The notes under the pieces: generated by a model | What the model was told of the DNA's origin: nothing | The model's input: only the letters and a program-made list of their open reading frames with translations | Databases searched by the model: none | Program-made: the position numbers and the translations under genes | NCBI GenBank assembly: GCA_016987375.1 | Contig: PJRA01000412.1 | Span: 2,759,855-2,823,854 of the forward strand | Length of the DNA: 64,000 bases | Source: Brachionus koreanus | Lineage: Eukaryota > Rotifera > Eurotatoria > Ploima > Brachionidae | Direction of reading: 5' to 3' | Part shown: positions 38,566 through 51,866 of the stretch, one piece after another | Position numbering within the stretch: position 1 is the first letter of the stretch | Layout of the letters: each line of letters starts with the position of its first letter

Positions 38566-41500
38566 AATTTGAAATTGTAAATAATTGTTATTTTTATCTA
38601 GTTCGATCGATCGACACTCTTATTTAATACACATTACGGTCATAAAGAGACATTTTCACAAAAAGAGCTTTTCAATATTTTTTTCTTAATAAAAACTAAA
38701 ATTTTATCATCGTTTAAATTGGAAAATAAGAATTGCTTTCAAATTTTGACTTTTTTTTTTCAAAATAAATTTATTCTAATTTTAAAAAATCTTTAAATAA
38801 CTAAACACTTGTTTAAGACTAAAAATATCTCATAATACAATATCTAAGACTTGACAGAAATTTTTAGCCTGTTTAAAATTAAACTACAATTTTTCATCTA
38901 TGGTGATAATTCCATACAGCTATAACTCAATCGAGATTTCAACCATTAAAAAAAGTAACAAAAAAAGAAAATATATAATAAATTTGATTATATACAGGCA
39001 ATAGAGGCTTTAAAGAGCGAAATGTATATTGGTTACACTGTTGATTTTAATTTTATAAGATAATCAATATAAAAATCTTATAAATTAGACTTTTAAGAAT
39101 TTTTTCTTTTTTTCATTTTACTCTCATCAACAACAATATGCTTTCTATGAATCATCTTTAAACATTAATAATACAAATCTGTTAGCTTAAAAATTCCAAT
39201 TTTTCCTTATGAAATTAAAAAAAAAAATTTAATCAAAAATAAATAATAAAAATAGTGTTTTTAAGTTTATTTGATATAGAATAAATGGCTAATCTTTGCC
39301 GCACATTTTCAATTTCTTTTTTGGTTAACTTTTAATAACTTGTGACCACAGTAACCAAATTTTACAAAATATTAAATTGTTGAAGTAATTAAAATATGTC
39401 TGCACATTTTACTTAATTAAAGTGGCTTACAAGATCCAATACAAGATTAACAAAAACTTGGTAATAAGTCTCGAGTTTTACATTTATTATATGGACTCTT
39501 ATTTTAAATATTTTGAGTGAAAAGAATTTTCGAAGCATTCTAATTGAAACTAAATACAAATTGAATAAAAATATCCTTTTTTAAAAGATTAAAATTTATT
39601 AAAATAAAAAACCTTTGAAAAATTCAGCAACATAATGCAACATATTATGTTGCACTTTTTTGCCTAAAATAAAATCATTAATTTATCTTATTTTGAAAAT
39701 CAATAATTAAATTAAATTTTGTTGATGTCTAAGTTTTTGTATATTTGGCATATAAAAAAATGTAGGTAAAAAAGTGCACCATACGTTCTCAGGTTTGTTA
39801 ATCTATCTCAAAAGAAGATATTTTTGTTCAATTAGTGTTTAATTTTTGTAATAGAATTGCTCGCAAGTTTTTTAAAAATAAAAAATAAACTTGAAAAATA
39901 TGTTTTTATGTTTAAGCTAAGTCTTTGATTTAAAATATTTTAAAATTTGGATCAAGTTTACTAAAGATTTGTTTCCGAATATTCAATTTAGCTAAATTTA
40001 AGACAAATTGAATTAAGGAATTACTATATTAATTTTATAAATTTGATTGTTGAAAATTCTTTTTTTAGTTTTAAAATTATATTTTTTTCTTGGTTTTAGT
40101 GTCAGTCTAAATTTTGAAGGCTTTTATTTTAATAAAAAATTTTACTAATACCAAAATTTTCTATCTGTTAATTCTGTTGTTATTAAATATTTACCAATAT
40201 CATATATATTAAGAATATAGGCTACATGAGAGAAAAGAACTAAAAAGTAATCGATTGGTTAAATAAAATTCCTGAAATAAATTATGATTCAATACTTAAC
40301 TTTATAAAAAAAGTCAGCTTTATTAAGTATTCTTGACAAATATAGTCAGATTTCTTATATACTCAGAAAATATAAAAAATTTTTTTTTGGTTTTCATTTA
40401 GATTAAATTTTAGTTAACACATTTTTAAAATTTTTCAAAATTTAAAACTCTAGCATGACAAAAATATTTTATTTTTTGTAAAATTGATGAATAAGTATTT
40501 TTACTAATTAGCTTTGAAAATTTTAAGGCTGATTATTAATCATTTAAAAAAAAGCATAAGCAATTTGTTTCATTCCTTAGGCTTTTTGCGATTTTATTCA
40601 ATTTTTTTTACTAGATTTAGATGTTATTCTGATTTTAATTTTAACATAAAGCAGCGAAAAAATTCCAAAATTTAATTTTTTTTTAATTCAAATTCAAATA
40701 GATTTCAAATTTTAAATCATTAAAAATTTTTAATTACTTTACGTTTATATATCATCTTAGAGAAGATAAGAGAAAAAAACTAATAACTTTTTTTTTTTGA
40801 ATGCTTAAGTAAACTAACTTAACGCTTTCGGTTATTAGCAGTTTAAATTTTTTAAGTTTAATTATTTTTGAGTTAAAATGAAAAAAACTTAAAAAATTTG
40901 TTGCCAAGTATTTAAATCTTTTGTTTTAACTCGAAAACAATTTAAAAATAAAATTTTATTTTCAATTATTTTTTAATTTGATGCTGGCACAAACCTGACA
41001 AGAAAAATTTTCAACTTTCATTTGCTAGGAAATTATTATTTTAGCCTTTTTGCGTAAATATTTTGTATCTTTCTAAACTCTCTTTTGAACCAAGTAAAAG
41101 TTTTGAAAGAAAAAAAATCATAATTTATAATGATTGTTTTTAATAAAGAATATAATAATAATTTTCTTACTAAACTTAAAGGTGTCAATTTAAATCCATA
41201 ATTTAAGTTAAAACAATATAAATCTAAAATTTCATATTTTCATATTCCAATGTCATCATCTTGATTCAAATTGGAACAATTTAGATCACCTGATTTTATA
41301 CTAAAAAATTTTAAATGAAAATAATTTTCATAAATAATGGTCGCAAAATACTAAAAATTCTATTTGTTATAAATTTTTTCTTTAAACGTTTTAGATTTGG
41401 ATTTTTAACATAGGAATCTTTTATTTGGTCAAGTTTTTATTTTTTAAATAATCAAAATTGTTGCTATAGTTTTTACTTAACAAACACAAAAATTTAATAT

Positions 41501-41680
41501 TATAAATTTTTCTCACAAACTCACGCTTAACGCTGGAAAACTTACAAAAAAAATAACTATCAAACTAATTCAAGCGAAATTTTTGAAAATATTTCTTTAA
41601 ATTAATGTAAAATTTAAAGATAAAAAATTTGTTTTTTTCAAATTGTATGCATAATAAGACACATATTCAGATTGTTTTCA
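38566..41680. other. Intergenic, no gelsolin-domain exon found
   Basis: About 3.1 kb of A/T-rich DNA. I looked for exons that could continue supervillin into its gelsolin-like repeats and found none. A possible small inverted-repeat element lies at 39649-39780. Confidence 0.5.
39649..39780. repeat. Possible small MITE with 15-bp terminal inverted repeats
   Basis: GCACTTTTTTGCCTA on the left and TAGGTAAAAAAGTGC on the right are inverted with one mismatch. A near-palindrome (TGCAACATA/TATGTTGCA) abuts the left end. The interior is non-coding. Confidence 0.35.
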
Positions 41681-43529
41681 ATGGAGCCATTAATTAGTCA
41701 TGGTTCGTATGAAGTTGAAAGACTTTCTAAATGTAAGTAAACTTTTTTATAGAAACTTTTTGAAAAAAATTTTTCATTTTCTCTTGTTTGTGTAGAAATA
41801 ATAAATTTGCAAAATATAAATATTTTATTTTAAATGCTTATAATAAAAGATGAGAAACCAAGTCGAACAAAACTCGAGCTCCTCAAAATGGGAGCCGTTT
41901 ACTTTGGAATCGAGCTTGTGTTTAGCCTGGAAATAGCATTGACTGTGCCTATTTTGCTAGAATCAAATGTCTCACAAAATATTTATTCCTATGTATACTT
42001 TTTGAGTCCAATATTCGGCTTTGTGTTTCAACCAATTCTAGGAGCATGGAGCGACAGATGTCAAAGTAAATATGGTAGGAGACGGCCATTTATATTTGCT
42101 CTTGGTATTGCCTCATATATCGGAATATCGCTGATTTTAAAAGGTCGTCATTTTGGTTTATGGTTTGGAGACCAATTTTCTAATGTAAATCTTTCATTTT
42201 TCTAGTTTCATAGTAAAATTTTAAACAAGAATTTAGATTCCAATTTATGGCATAGCTTTGACAGCAATTGGTGTTACAATTCTTGATTTTTCAGCTGATA
42301 CATGTGATAGTCCTTTAAGAGCATATCTATTGGACTCTTGCAATTCGAGAGATCAACACATGGCGTTGAATTTGCATGCGTTTCTGGGAGGTGTTGGCGG
42401 CTCTCTTGGCTATATTCTTTCCGCTATTGAATGGAAGAATTCAATTTTTTCTGCATTGGGAGATGAAAGTCAAATTTTGTTTGTGCTAATGAGTATTATA
42501 TTTATTTTTTGTCTTTACTTGACACTAACAGCTGCACAAGAGCAGCCATTTGAGATCGAATCATCATGTAATATTAAGTAATTTAATTGTTTTAAATATT
42601 TTTCTAAAAAGTATATTTTTCAGATGATATGATCGAGAACGATTTTTTTGGTTTAAAAGAATCTGATCAAAAAAATGATTCATTTTTAAAGACATTGATT
42701 AGATCATTTTTTAATGTAATTTAAACTTATTATTAGATGTATTTTTTTAAAAAATATAAAGATGCCTGTAGAGCTAAGAAGATTGTTTGTTTGTCAAACG
42801 ATAGGATGGCTTGCTTTTTATTCTACCACACTTTTTTTTACAGATTATATAGCTCAGGTAATAATGAAAAAAACATTTTAAAATTTTAAAATAAAATTTA
42901 AAAAAAAAAGAATATATATCATGGAGATCCTTCAGCTGATCGAGAATCAACAGATTTTATGATGTATGAATACGGAATTAAAATGGGATCTTGGTGCCTA
43001 CTTACCTATTCAATTAGTTCAGCTGCATCAGCAAGTAAAATATTTTTAATTTTCAATTATGAATTATTTTATTTGATATTTTTTTAAAGTTATTGTTGAA
43101 AGATTTCTAATGGAAAAGTATTCACCCAAAACTCTTTTTTTGTTCACATTTTTTTTTTATGTATTCTGTTGCGTGGCAATATTCTATTTAAATAGTATAG
43201 CAACCATTCTACCATTTTGTTCATGCTTTGGTTTCATGCTAACTACACTTACAACTATACCTTATCAACTTTTGTACGAATTTCATAATGATAAACAATT
43301 TGTTTTATGCTCGGGAGGTCTTCCAGGATCAAAAAGAGGTTTTGGAATCGATTGCGCAATTCTTGGTTCTTGCCATTTTTTATCTCAAATAATCGTTTCT
43401 TCTTTCATGTCATTTTTAACTACTGCATTTGGAAACAAAATAATTCTTGTATGTGGAGCCTTATTCTCATCAATAGGATTTTTTTATATACAAATTTTTG
43501 TTATCTTTCCGAAAAAGTATTTTAGATAG
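41681..43529 (+). CDS. SLC45-type MFS sugar/proton transporter (7 exons, 489 aa)
   Basis: Exons: 41681-41732, 41850-42184, 42237-42567, 42624-42715, 42762-42857, 42911-43034, 43090-43529; 1470 nt, all phases agree. The family comprises proton-coupled sugar transporters and relatives (human SLC45A1-A4, Drosophila Slc45). Evidence: several hydrophobic segments of membrane type; the SLC45 signature SDRCQSKYGRRRPFIFALG after the second helix; LDFSADTCDSPLRAYLLD after helix 4; ELRRLFVCQTIGW and FFTDYIAQ in the second half; then YHGDPSA and RGFGIDCAILGSCHFLSQI near helix 10. The product is at the short end for the family because the central loop is short. Exon 1 (ATG, MEPLISHGSYEVERLSK) joins at 41850 through an acceptor with a poor pyrimidine tract. 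An alternative is to start at the ATG 41834, which has an in-frame stop directly before it. Substrate cannot be told. Confidence 0.88.
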
Positions 43530-43543
43530 AATTTTATATGAAT

Positions 43544-43549
43544 AATAAA
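43544..43549 (+). promoter_or_regulatory. Poly(A) signal of the SLC45-type gene
   Basis: AATAAA starts 15 nt after the stop codon. Confidence 0.5.
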
Positions 43550-44418
43550 ATATTTTAAGTAAAGTTATAAATTGAAAAAAAATTTTTTTAACATTATTGA
43601 TCAATATTCAAAAATTTATCAATTTTCTTATTTTTAATGTCTTAATTTAAATAGTAATGCATATTTTTTAAATATTAATATAATTATAATTGGTGCAAAG
43701 AGTTAAAAATGGTAAAATATTTTTATTACTTTAAATGCTTCAAATAAGAGGTGATAAAAATTTATTCATATTGAATGGTGTTAAAATATTGAAAAACTAA
43801 ATTTTAAGAATAACAAATATTAATTATTAATATTAATTATGATCTGTGTAATTTAATATTTATTAATTAGTTGATAAATATTTAAAAAAAACGGCTTAAA
43901 TTAAAAAAAATAGTTGAGACTGAAATTTGGGAGCAATTTTTGTAGTATTTTTGTTTTGATTATTTAAATTTTTTTTTTGTAAAACATTTAAGAAAATTTA
44001 AATATTGGATAAATTTTAAAATCAATGGTTGTTATCATTAACATGGATTAACATGAGACAATTTAGTTGCTACTTTTATTTTGAAGTTTTCTAAATTATT
44101 TAAATCAAAAATTGATTATGTAAAACGGTAGTTTTAATTTTGAGGTTAATTTGAAATTTTCCATTAGTTTAAGATAATTTTCATTTGAAGAAAATTTTTT
44201 TTTAATGTCTTTCTAAATATATTTTTTTTAATATCTTACTTTGGTCCAAGTAAATTTATAGAATTTTAATAAATATCTAATAAATATTCTAAATTTTCAA
44301 AAAAAATCAAGCATAAATTAAAATTTTGCAAATAATTTTATTAATGATTGCAGAATGCACTTGAGCTAGATTCAACGTGATCATAAATTTAATCATAAAT
44401 TAGAATTCTTCATTTAAA
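43550..44418. other. Intergenic, no feature recognised
   Basis: A/T-rich sequence between two plus-strand genes; nothing supported. Confidence 0.5.
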
Positions 44419-45179
44419 ATGCATTGTTTAAACCAAATAGAATCAAAAAAAAAAGTTAAAAGAGTCAGAAAATCGGAAATTGGAAGCCAAATAAATTCCG
44501 AAGAATCAAGTGAAGGCGAAATTTTTGAAGAAGATGGTGAAAAAAATGAGGATTCAGAAAATTTTGAAAAAAATGAAAATGGAGAGAAATTTTTCCGAGT
44601 TGAACCAAATTTAAAAGATTTATTTTCGTCCGATGATGTCTTTAAATTCAAATTTACCGACGAAAAAGAAGTAAATACTGATGATGAAGACCATGATTAT
44701 ATCAAATCTGACAAAAGCAATTTCAGGAATAATAAATTGTTTAAAGACTTTGGATTCGAAAAATCGCTATATTCATCTTCAGAAACCGAGAGTGAGGAAG
44801 AAAAAGATAGTTATTTAGTTAACCAAATGGATACTCTTAAAGATGATAAAAAATTTAACCAAAAAATAAATGAAAACAAATCATTTTTACCAAATTTTGA
44901 GTCAGATTCTCAAATAAATGATGCCTTGAAATTTTTTTGTAGACCAAAAGATTTTGATTTAGAAACTTTAAGAAAAGAATGGCTGCTTAAACGAGAAACT
45001 TTGGTCAAAGTAAATTTAAATTAATGCTTGTATCAGATAATTTATAATTTTTCTCTCAGGAATCAAAGAAAAAGCACAAAAAAATGGTTCGTATTAAGCG
45101 AACAAAAGAAAATGAAAATATCTTACCTTGGATGAAAAAAACAAATAAAGAAAGGCTTTTAAATAAGAGGAGAAAATAA
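44419..45179 (+). CDS. Acidic Lys/Glu-rich protein, possible NOL8-like C-terminal region (2 exons, 236 aa)
   Basis: Exons 44419-45009 and 45060-45179; the intron is 50 nt and phase 0. The N-terminal two-thirds is very rich in Glu, Ser, Asp and Lys (EESSEGEIFEEDGEKNED, SSSETESEEEKDS) and has a basic KKKVKRVRK cluster near residue 11, a candidate nuclear import signal. The C-terminal part is more structured: DALKFFCRPKDFDLETLRKE, then across the splice site KESKKKHKKMVRIKR, ending NKERLLNKRRK. An 'FF....L...W...R..L...CKKKHK' tail resembles nucleolar protein 8, but NOL8 also has an N-terminal RRM, which is absent here. So either this is a truncated homologue, exons upstream were missed, or it is something else. 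The gene itself is well supported by splice continuity. Confidence 0.6.
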
Positions 45180-47909
45180 TGAATTTTTTTTTCATATTTA
45201 AAATAAAAATAAAATTTGTAATTTTTTTTTTCAATATTCAGTTTAGCATACAAATTCAATAGAAATTCAATAAATTTTTTATTGAATAAATGTTTTAAAA
45301 TTTTGAAAAAACACAAAAAAGTCACATTTGATCTTTTTTATAAAAGATAATCTATTTAAATTGTGGTAATATTTATAAGACTGCAAGTAGATTGGTTGTT
45401 TTCAGCGTCTGAATAATAAATTAATACTGTGAATCTATTAGCATTAGCTGTTATTGTTCAAAATTTATTTCGTTTCATGAATTAAAATAGCTTGATTAGA
45501 CAGAATTTTTGCTAGCTTGCGGCTAAAATCTGATGAGAAACAGACCATAATGATAAGAAATTAAATTTTCAAGATACCTTAAAAATCTTCTCACTTGAAA
45601 TAAATCTTGACCCTTTTTTTTATTTTTTAGTCATTTTAAATCTTACAGATATTCAACAAAGTATGCTGCAATATTTTTTTTTATTAAATGTAAAAAAAAG
45701 TTAAAAAAGAATTTTAATCAAAACAATCTGGTAATTATCTATCAATTAACTTTTTAAATCAGGCGTGTTTTTTTAAAAAAAAAAAATATTTTATTTAATA
45801 TTAATTTATCAACAAAGTAAATGTTTAATGAATTTGAATTTCACAGAACCGATTAAAATAAATAAATTTTATATAGCGTTATAACTAACCCTCTTAACTA
45901 TCGAGCCAAATCATTAGGCGAAGAAATAAGAAAAAGCAGCATTTAAACATGAGAAACGAGAAAAACAAAGAAAAGAATAGTATCTTAAGAATAGTATAAA
46001 AAATTCAATAGTAGGACACGAACCAAACACCGTGATTTTTTTTTTAAAGCTGCACTGAATATTCCTGATGCCCTAAAGTTCAAAATTTGGAATGTAATTT
46101 TTTGGAGTTCTTGCTCAAATAAAACGCCTTCAAATTTTGGAAAACTGATAACATTAGAAGAGTCTACATTTGGTTTGTAAAACCCCTTTTTTAAGAAAAG
46201 ACATAAAAAGACTGATAAAAGTTAATAATTCAGATTAGCAAAAAATTCTTGAAAGTTTAGGAAGAAGAAGAAACAAAATTTAAATAATACAATACAAAAT
46301 TAACAGAATTTAAACAAAATTTAAAGTTTTTGTTTATTTTTTTCCTATACAGTTAAGAAAACTATTACATATTAAATGTCAAAATTAATGAGCTTTTAAT
46401 CAAAATATTTTAATCATTAGTTAATCGTTGTTTTCTCGGAAATCATCAACTTAAGAAAAACTAGCTCTAGAATTTTAAAAAGGCTAAAAATTAAGACTTC
46501 AAATATAGATTTTATTTCATTAAGATATTTATTTAAAAGCTAAAATTCAATTATATATGTGTACAAAATTTGAGGTTAATACCTTTATTAGATCAAAAGG
46601 TATTTAATGAAACATAAATCACCCAAGTTTATTAGATTTTTTGTGTTATTTAGTGTTTTTTTTTATTATATCTTCTTGAAAACTAGATGGAAAAAAACAA
46701 TCTATAGCTGATTTAAATCCTAAAAAAATTTCTAAAAAATGGTATATTAAACTGGCAACACATACATGGTAAGATGGTATCGATTAGATAGGAGGTCAAT
46801 TAATAAGCCGGAATAGATAAATTTTGAAATGAGATTTGAGTAATTATAAATTTTAGAAACTAGAAAAATAAAAAAATTAAACCTCTAAATTTCACTAAAA
46901 TAACATTATCATTTATTTCTAAATGAATTTTAGGACAGCTGGAAAACCTAACCTGATCTAACCCAAAACTTTTGCTCATAAAAATCGCCGAGTTTTTTTC
47001 TATTAATTTAAAAAAAATTAAATTTGAGTTTTATCTTTATTCTATCCAGTTAGGGTCTGAAAAGAAATCACATGAAATCTTCCTGGGAGGAAAAATATTT
47101 TATGCTTCACAAAAATTCAATGAAAAAAAACTAACCCTGCATACTTTTGACAAACTTTAGCTATTCAATGTTTCTTAAATACCAAGTTAAAAAAGGTTTT
47201 TTCGTAACTTGCTGAAGATTTATAGCTTTTAGTAGTACTTTTAATAATTTAGTGAAAAATATTTTTTAATGAAAATATGAAAAGAGTCAATGTGTTTACT
47301 ATGATACTAGATTATTACAATTTTAAAATAGAAAAAAATTTTAAATAGCTAATTTTTTTTTTACTTTCAGTAATTATAATGAAGCTCTTAAAATGAGCCT
47401 AGAGTTGTTTAAGACAAGTTGATATATTTTTAATGTTTGATTAGTTAAAAGTTTTAGAAAAAATTAAATTTGGTATATAATAAATAATTTAAAATGAAGA
47501 GTAATTATAAAGTATCTTATGAACAGTTTCAATTTTCTTGATTATGTTGATATTTCAATTTTTAATTTGGTTTTAATATTTTATTTAATTAGATCAAAAT
47601 CAGCCCAAAAATAAGAAAGAATGAGTAAAATTGTTCTTTCATGAAAAAATACTGCAGGATTTTAGGTTTTACTTACTATTTAAATTTGCATTTATGAATA
47701 TTTAAAATTGAATTTTTTATTTTAATTTATTTTACTAAGAAAAATTCATACTCATTCTATTTTTTATTTTTTTTAGCTGTTGCTAACTTTAAAAAATCTT
47801 ACGATACTTTGTAATATTCATTTAAAATTATTTCTCTTTGTTTGACCTTTTTTATCATTAATTTGAAAATTTTAGATATTTAAATAAGTGAAAAAATAAA
47901 ACACGAAAA
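45180..47909. other. Intergenic, no gene recognised
   Basis: About 2.7 kb, A/T-rich. Around 46980-47000 a TCGCCGAGTTTTTTTCT word matches the terminal part of the MITE at 61766, but no second end was found. The 62-codon ORF at 46972 is not protein-like. Confidence 0.4.
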
Positions 47910-50774
47910 ATGAACATTAGTAATAATGACCACCATAATGATGACAATAACAATCTGAAAATAAATGGAGACATAAAAAAAAATAAAACAAAAACCAGAA
48001 TCACAATTAATGAATTAAATCATCAAAATGGAGATGCAGATTTGTTAAACAATAAACTCCTTTGGGATCCAAAAATTTCTCACATCAGCAAAAATACTAA
48101 GCTAATTTATTTCCAGGAGCTAATTGAAAAAAAATTTGACATTCAATTTAAATCCTATGACGAATTTTACAAGTGGTCTTGTAAGAATTTCTTAAATTTT
48201 TGGGAAGAATTTTGGAATTTCTCAAACATTTTATACTCGCAACCCTATTCAAGAGTAAGACGAAAAGAAAAATTTATTTTTTAAGAATTTTTCTAAGTAG
48301 GTTTTGGATAAACCTGAAGGTTCAGTCGACAATTTACCATTTAGTTGGTTTGATGGAGCACGTCTAAATTATGCTGAAAATTTACTAAAGTTTAATGACG
48401 AAAAAGTAGCTGTCTATTCATATGGTAAATTTTAGAAATTAATTAAAATTTTGTTAATTTTGTTTTTTAAGGCGAAGCTTTTTCAAAAGTAAAATCAATC
48501 ACTTTTAGAGAACTTCGTGAAAAAGTTAAGATAGTTCAAAATTGTTTGAAATCATATGGAATAAAAAAAAATGATGTCATTGCCGGTAAACATTTTAATT
48601 TTAGAAAAATAATACCATTGACTTGAAATATTTTTTTAAAGGTTATTTACCAAATTGTATTGAGGGTTTGATTATAAAACTATCAGTAATAAGTTTGGGT
48701 GCCATTTGGAGTTGTGCATCTCCTGATTTTGGACCAAATGTAATTATTTTGTTCTAGAATTTTGATCATTAGTCATTTTTTTTAGTCAGTAGTCGAACGC
48801 TTCAAGCAAATAAATCCTAAATTACTATTTTCTGTGACATCAGTCTATTACAACGGCAAAAAACATGATCATTTATCTAAACTAAGAGACTCTTTGGACG
48901 GTAAATATTTTCTAAAAATTTGTTCAATTTACTTTTATTATGTATTAATTTATAAAATTTTTGTCAAAAAAATTTTTTTTTAAGATAAACAATTATTAGT
49001 TGGAATTTAATTATAAAAACTAAAAATATCAGCATAAATAATTTTTGGTTTAAAACTTTTTATTTTATTTTTTTCTTATTATTTGATAATTTAAAACTTT
49101 TTAAAAAGAAAACTATCATAAATTAATTAGAAGAATATCTATATTATTTTAAATCAAATCATTTTTCTATATTTATGTTAAAACTTAGGTCTCGTGACAA
49201 TCCAAAAATGTATTTTGATTCCATTTTGTCAAGATTTATTAGATGAACATTCTAGTATTAAAAATAGGTAATATTTAATTTTTTTTTATCTGAATAAAAT
49301 AAAATTAAAAAAAAAAGCATTTCGTTTGATGATTTTATATCTAAGTATGGCTCAAATTCGGCTGAGCTTACTTTTGAGCAAGTTCCGTTCAACCATCCAT
49401 TGGTAATCATGTTTTCATCCGGCACTACTGGCATACCTAAATGTATAGTTCACTCACATGGCGTAAATTTAATTCAAATGACTAAACCATGAAAAAAAAA
49501 TTAATTTAAGGGTACTTTGATTCAGCACTTAAAAGAACATTTACTTCATGGCAATATGTCTAGAGATGATGTCATATTTTATTACACAACGGTATAGTTA
49601 GCTATTTTTCTAGTTTTTAATTGAATAAAGAGGCTAAAATTTAGACTGGTTGGATGATGTATAACTGGCTGGTCACTTCATTAGCAATTGGAGCTTCGAT
49701 TGTCATTTTTGATGGTTCTCCATTCTTGCCAAATCTTAATGTTTTATGGGATCTTGTAGATAATCTTGGGTATGTAATTTTTCTAAAACATTTATTTAAC
49801 CTTGATTTTTCTTTTATTAGAATAACTATTTTTGGTACTTCAGCCAAATGGCTTTCGGTACTGGAGGAAAAAAAATGTGTTCCCAAAAAAACTCACAAAT
49901 TGACTTCCTTAAAATGCATTTTGAGTACTGGAAGTCCTCTCAAACCAAATAGTTTTGATTATGTCTATGAATCAATAAAAAACGACTTAGTTCTAGGTTC
50001 GATTACTGGGGGAACTGATATAATATCTTTATTTTGTGGCCATAATATGAACTTACCAGTCTATCGTGGAGAAATTCAATGTAGGCAATTAGCAATGGCT
50101 GTTGAGTGCTGGAATGACGAAGGCAAGAAAGTTTTTGATGAGTGTGGTGAATTGGTTTGCACAAAACCATTTCCATCAATGCCAATTTATTTTTCAAATG
50201 ACACTGACTTTAAAAGATATAAATCTAGCTACTTTGATAAATTTCCCGGTGTTTGGTCTCACGGAGACTTCATGATGATAAGTAGCCGAACTGGCGGAGT
50301 TTTTATGCTTGGCAGAAGTGATGGAACCCTTAATCCAAATGGAGTAAGGTTCGGAAGTGCTGATATTTACAATACAATTGAAAATATGGATGAAATCGAT
50401 GATTCATTGTGTGTGGGTCAAAAGAATCCTAATAATACAACCGAAGAACGGGTTGTTTTATTCTTGAAGTTAAAGCCAGATCTTGAACTTACTCAGTCAT
50501 TGATAGAAAAAGTCAAACTTAAAATTAGAACATCACTTTCTGCTCGACACGTTCCAAATTTAATTTTATCAATAAATGAAATTCCGGTAAGATTTAAAAT
50601 TATTTTATTTATTCAATAACTAGTTATTTTTTAAAGTATACTTTAAATGGAAAAAAAGTAGAAGTTCCTGTTAGAAAAATTATTGAAGGTCATTCTATTA
50701 AACCATCATCATCGTTAGTTAATCCAAAATGTTTAGAATTTTTCAAAACAATAGAAGAGCTAACTAAATGGTAG
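47910..50774 (+). CDS. AACS: Acetoacetyl-CoA synthetase (11 exons, 709 aa)
   Basis: Exons: 47910-48254, 48301-48424, 48472-48585, 48642-48739, 48786-48900, 49189-49267, 49318-49462, 49511-49591, 49645-49769, 49821-50586, 50637-50774; total 2130 nt. This cytosolic enzyme of the ANL (acyl-AMP ligase) superfamily joins acetoacetate and CoA using ATP, feeding ketone bodies into lipid and sterol synthesis. Key matches are the N-terminal ACS domain ([23 protein letters not shown]), the AMP-binding P-loop SSGTTGIPK at about 325, [27 protein letters not shown] and [24 protein letters not shown] lies near 575. The C-terminal [11 protein letters not shown] carries the catalytic lysine. The enzyme looks complete. 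An Asn/Asp-rich leader of about 40 residues is longer than in vertebrates. Intron 5 (288 nt) is the only one over 60 nt. Confidence 0.96.
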
Positions 50775-50898
50775 AATTTTCATCATTTAATTTAAGCAAG
50801 ATTTGAAAATTTTTTAAACCAAAATGGAAAGTTTTCTTTAGATTTATTGGATAAATTGCGAAGTTAATTTTGAAACTTTTACATAAAACAAAATATTC

Positions 50899-50904
50899 AA
50901 TAAA
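50899..50904 (+). promoter_or_regulatory. Poly(A) signal of AACS
   Basis: AATAAA lies 125 nt after the stop codon, in A/T-rich sequence before the next gene starts at 51094. Confidence 0.4.
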
Positions 50905-51093
50905 AAATTTTGATAAACCGTTTATTAAAATAAAAATTAAAAGAATATTTTATTATCTTAATTATAATGAAGTAAAATAAAATATTATAATAAAAAAACT
51001 AAATTTTCTCATTCTATTTAACAAAATCAAGACCTAGTAATTCTTGATCCAACTAATCAATTTTTTATTTAGTTAAAAATTAACTCTAGAATA

Positions 51094-51866
51094 ATGACAT
51101 CAATAAATGAATTAGAAATACTTGAAAATCGTATTGACAGACTTGAAAATTTAGTCGGAAAATTCGAAAAAATTGAGAAAACTAAAGTATACCATATAGT
51201 TTTTGATAAAACTAAATGAAAATTTTAAAACCTGAAGGGCTTGGAGACTATTGACGAAATTCTTAATAAATTGTCATCCTTTTCATCTAACTATTCAAAG
51301 ATTGCATCAGCCTTTAAATCAAGTCAGTAACAAAGTTTTGCATTCTTTTTAAATCTAATTTTGTTACATCAAGTAAATGAAATCAATAAATACTCTAGTT
51401 TTGATGCCATAAATGAGATAGAGGATGAACTAATGCTGCAAGCAAAAATAGAATTAATTTTATCGGGTAAATGATTTTTTTTTTAAATAATTATATTTAA
51501 ATTTTATATTATTAAGAAGATGAAGCAATATTGAAATTGGATAGAGATTTTCAAAAATTAAAATTACTTAAAAATATCCTAGATAATCCAATTTTAAATG
51601 GTAAAAAAATTAATTTCATTTTATTTTACTCATTTCCTGACTGATTTAGACATTCCAAGTTTAACTGAAAAATTGAAAGAAATATGTTCAAAACAATCAT
51701 CTTTGAAAGTAATACTTAGATTTACGTTAAATTATCAAAAACTAAATAAGAAAATTTGTTAAAGGATAATTATGATGGGCAAAAAGAAGATCTCAAAAAT
51801 TTTTTATCATTTTATTATAAATCGGTAATTAAAAAAAGATCTGATAAGATATCAACAAAAATTTGA
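51094..51866 (+). CDS. DCTN3: Dynactin subunit 3 (p22/p24)-like coiled-coil protein (6 exons, 171 aa)
   Basis: Exons: 51094-51186, 51238-51322, 51374-51466, 51517-51600, 51650-51708, 51765-51866; 516 nt, phases agree. The protein begins INELEILENRIDRLENLVG, the same arrangement as the first helix of the dynactin p24 shoulder subunit (LQ.LQ.RVE.LE..V.G). It is helical throughout, with FDAINEIEDE, then AKIELILSEDEAILKLDRDF and NPILNDIPSLTEKLKEI, matching the order and spacing of DCTN3 (human 186 aa). DCTN3 sits in the dynactin shoulder and helps dynein-driven transport and spindle function. Only 320 nt separate it from the AACS stop. The donor of exon 2 (GTCAGT) and the acceptor of exon 6 are the weakest sites. 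Identity rests on pattern rather than long identical motifs, so another short coiled-coil protein is possible. Confidence 0.65.

Noticed and set aside
38536..38630. Alternative splice from the last supervillin exon at 38536 to about 38602
   Set aside because: GT and AG are present, but the continuing frame stops after about 30 residues and shows no gelsolin motif.
41834..41849. Start of the SLC45-type protein at ATG 41834
   Set aside because: Possible, but joining the upstream ATG exon 41681-41732 at 41850 keeps the phase and gives a better cytoplasmic leader. The alternative is noted in the entry.
49641..49886. Minus-strand ORF inside AACS
   Set aside because: Antisense shadow of conserved AACS coding sequence.
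51709..51750. Dynactin-like exon 6 starting at 51751
   Set aside because: That acceptor puts a TAA three codons in. The acceptor at 51763-51764 keeps the frame open to the stop at 51866.
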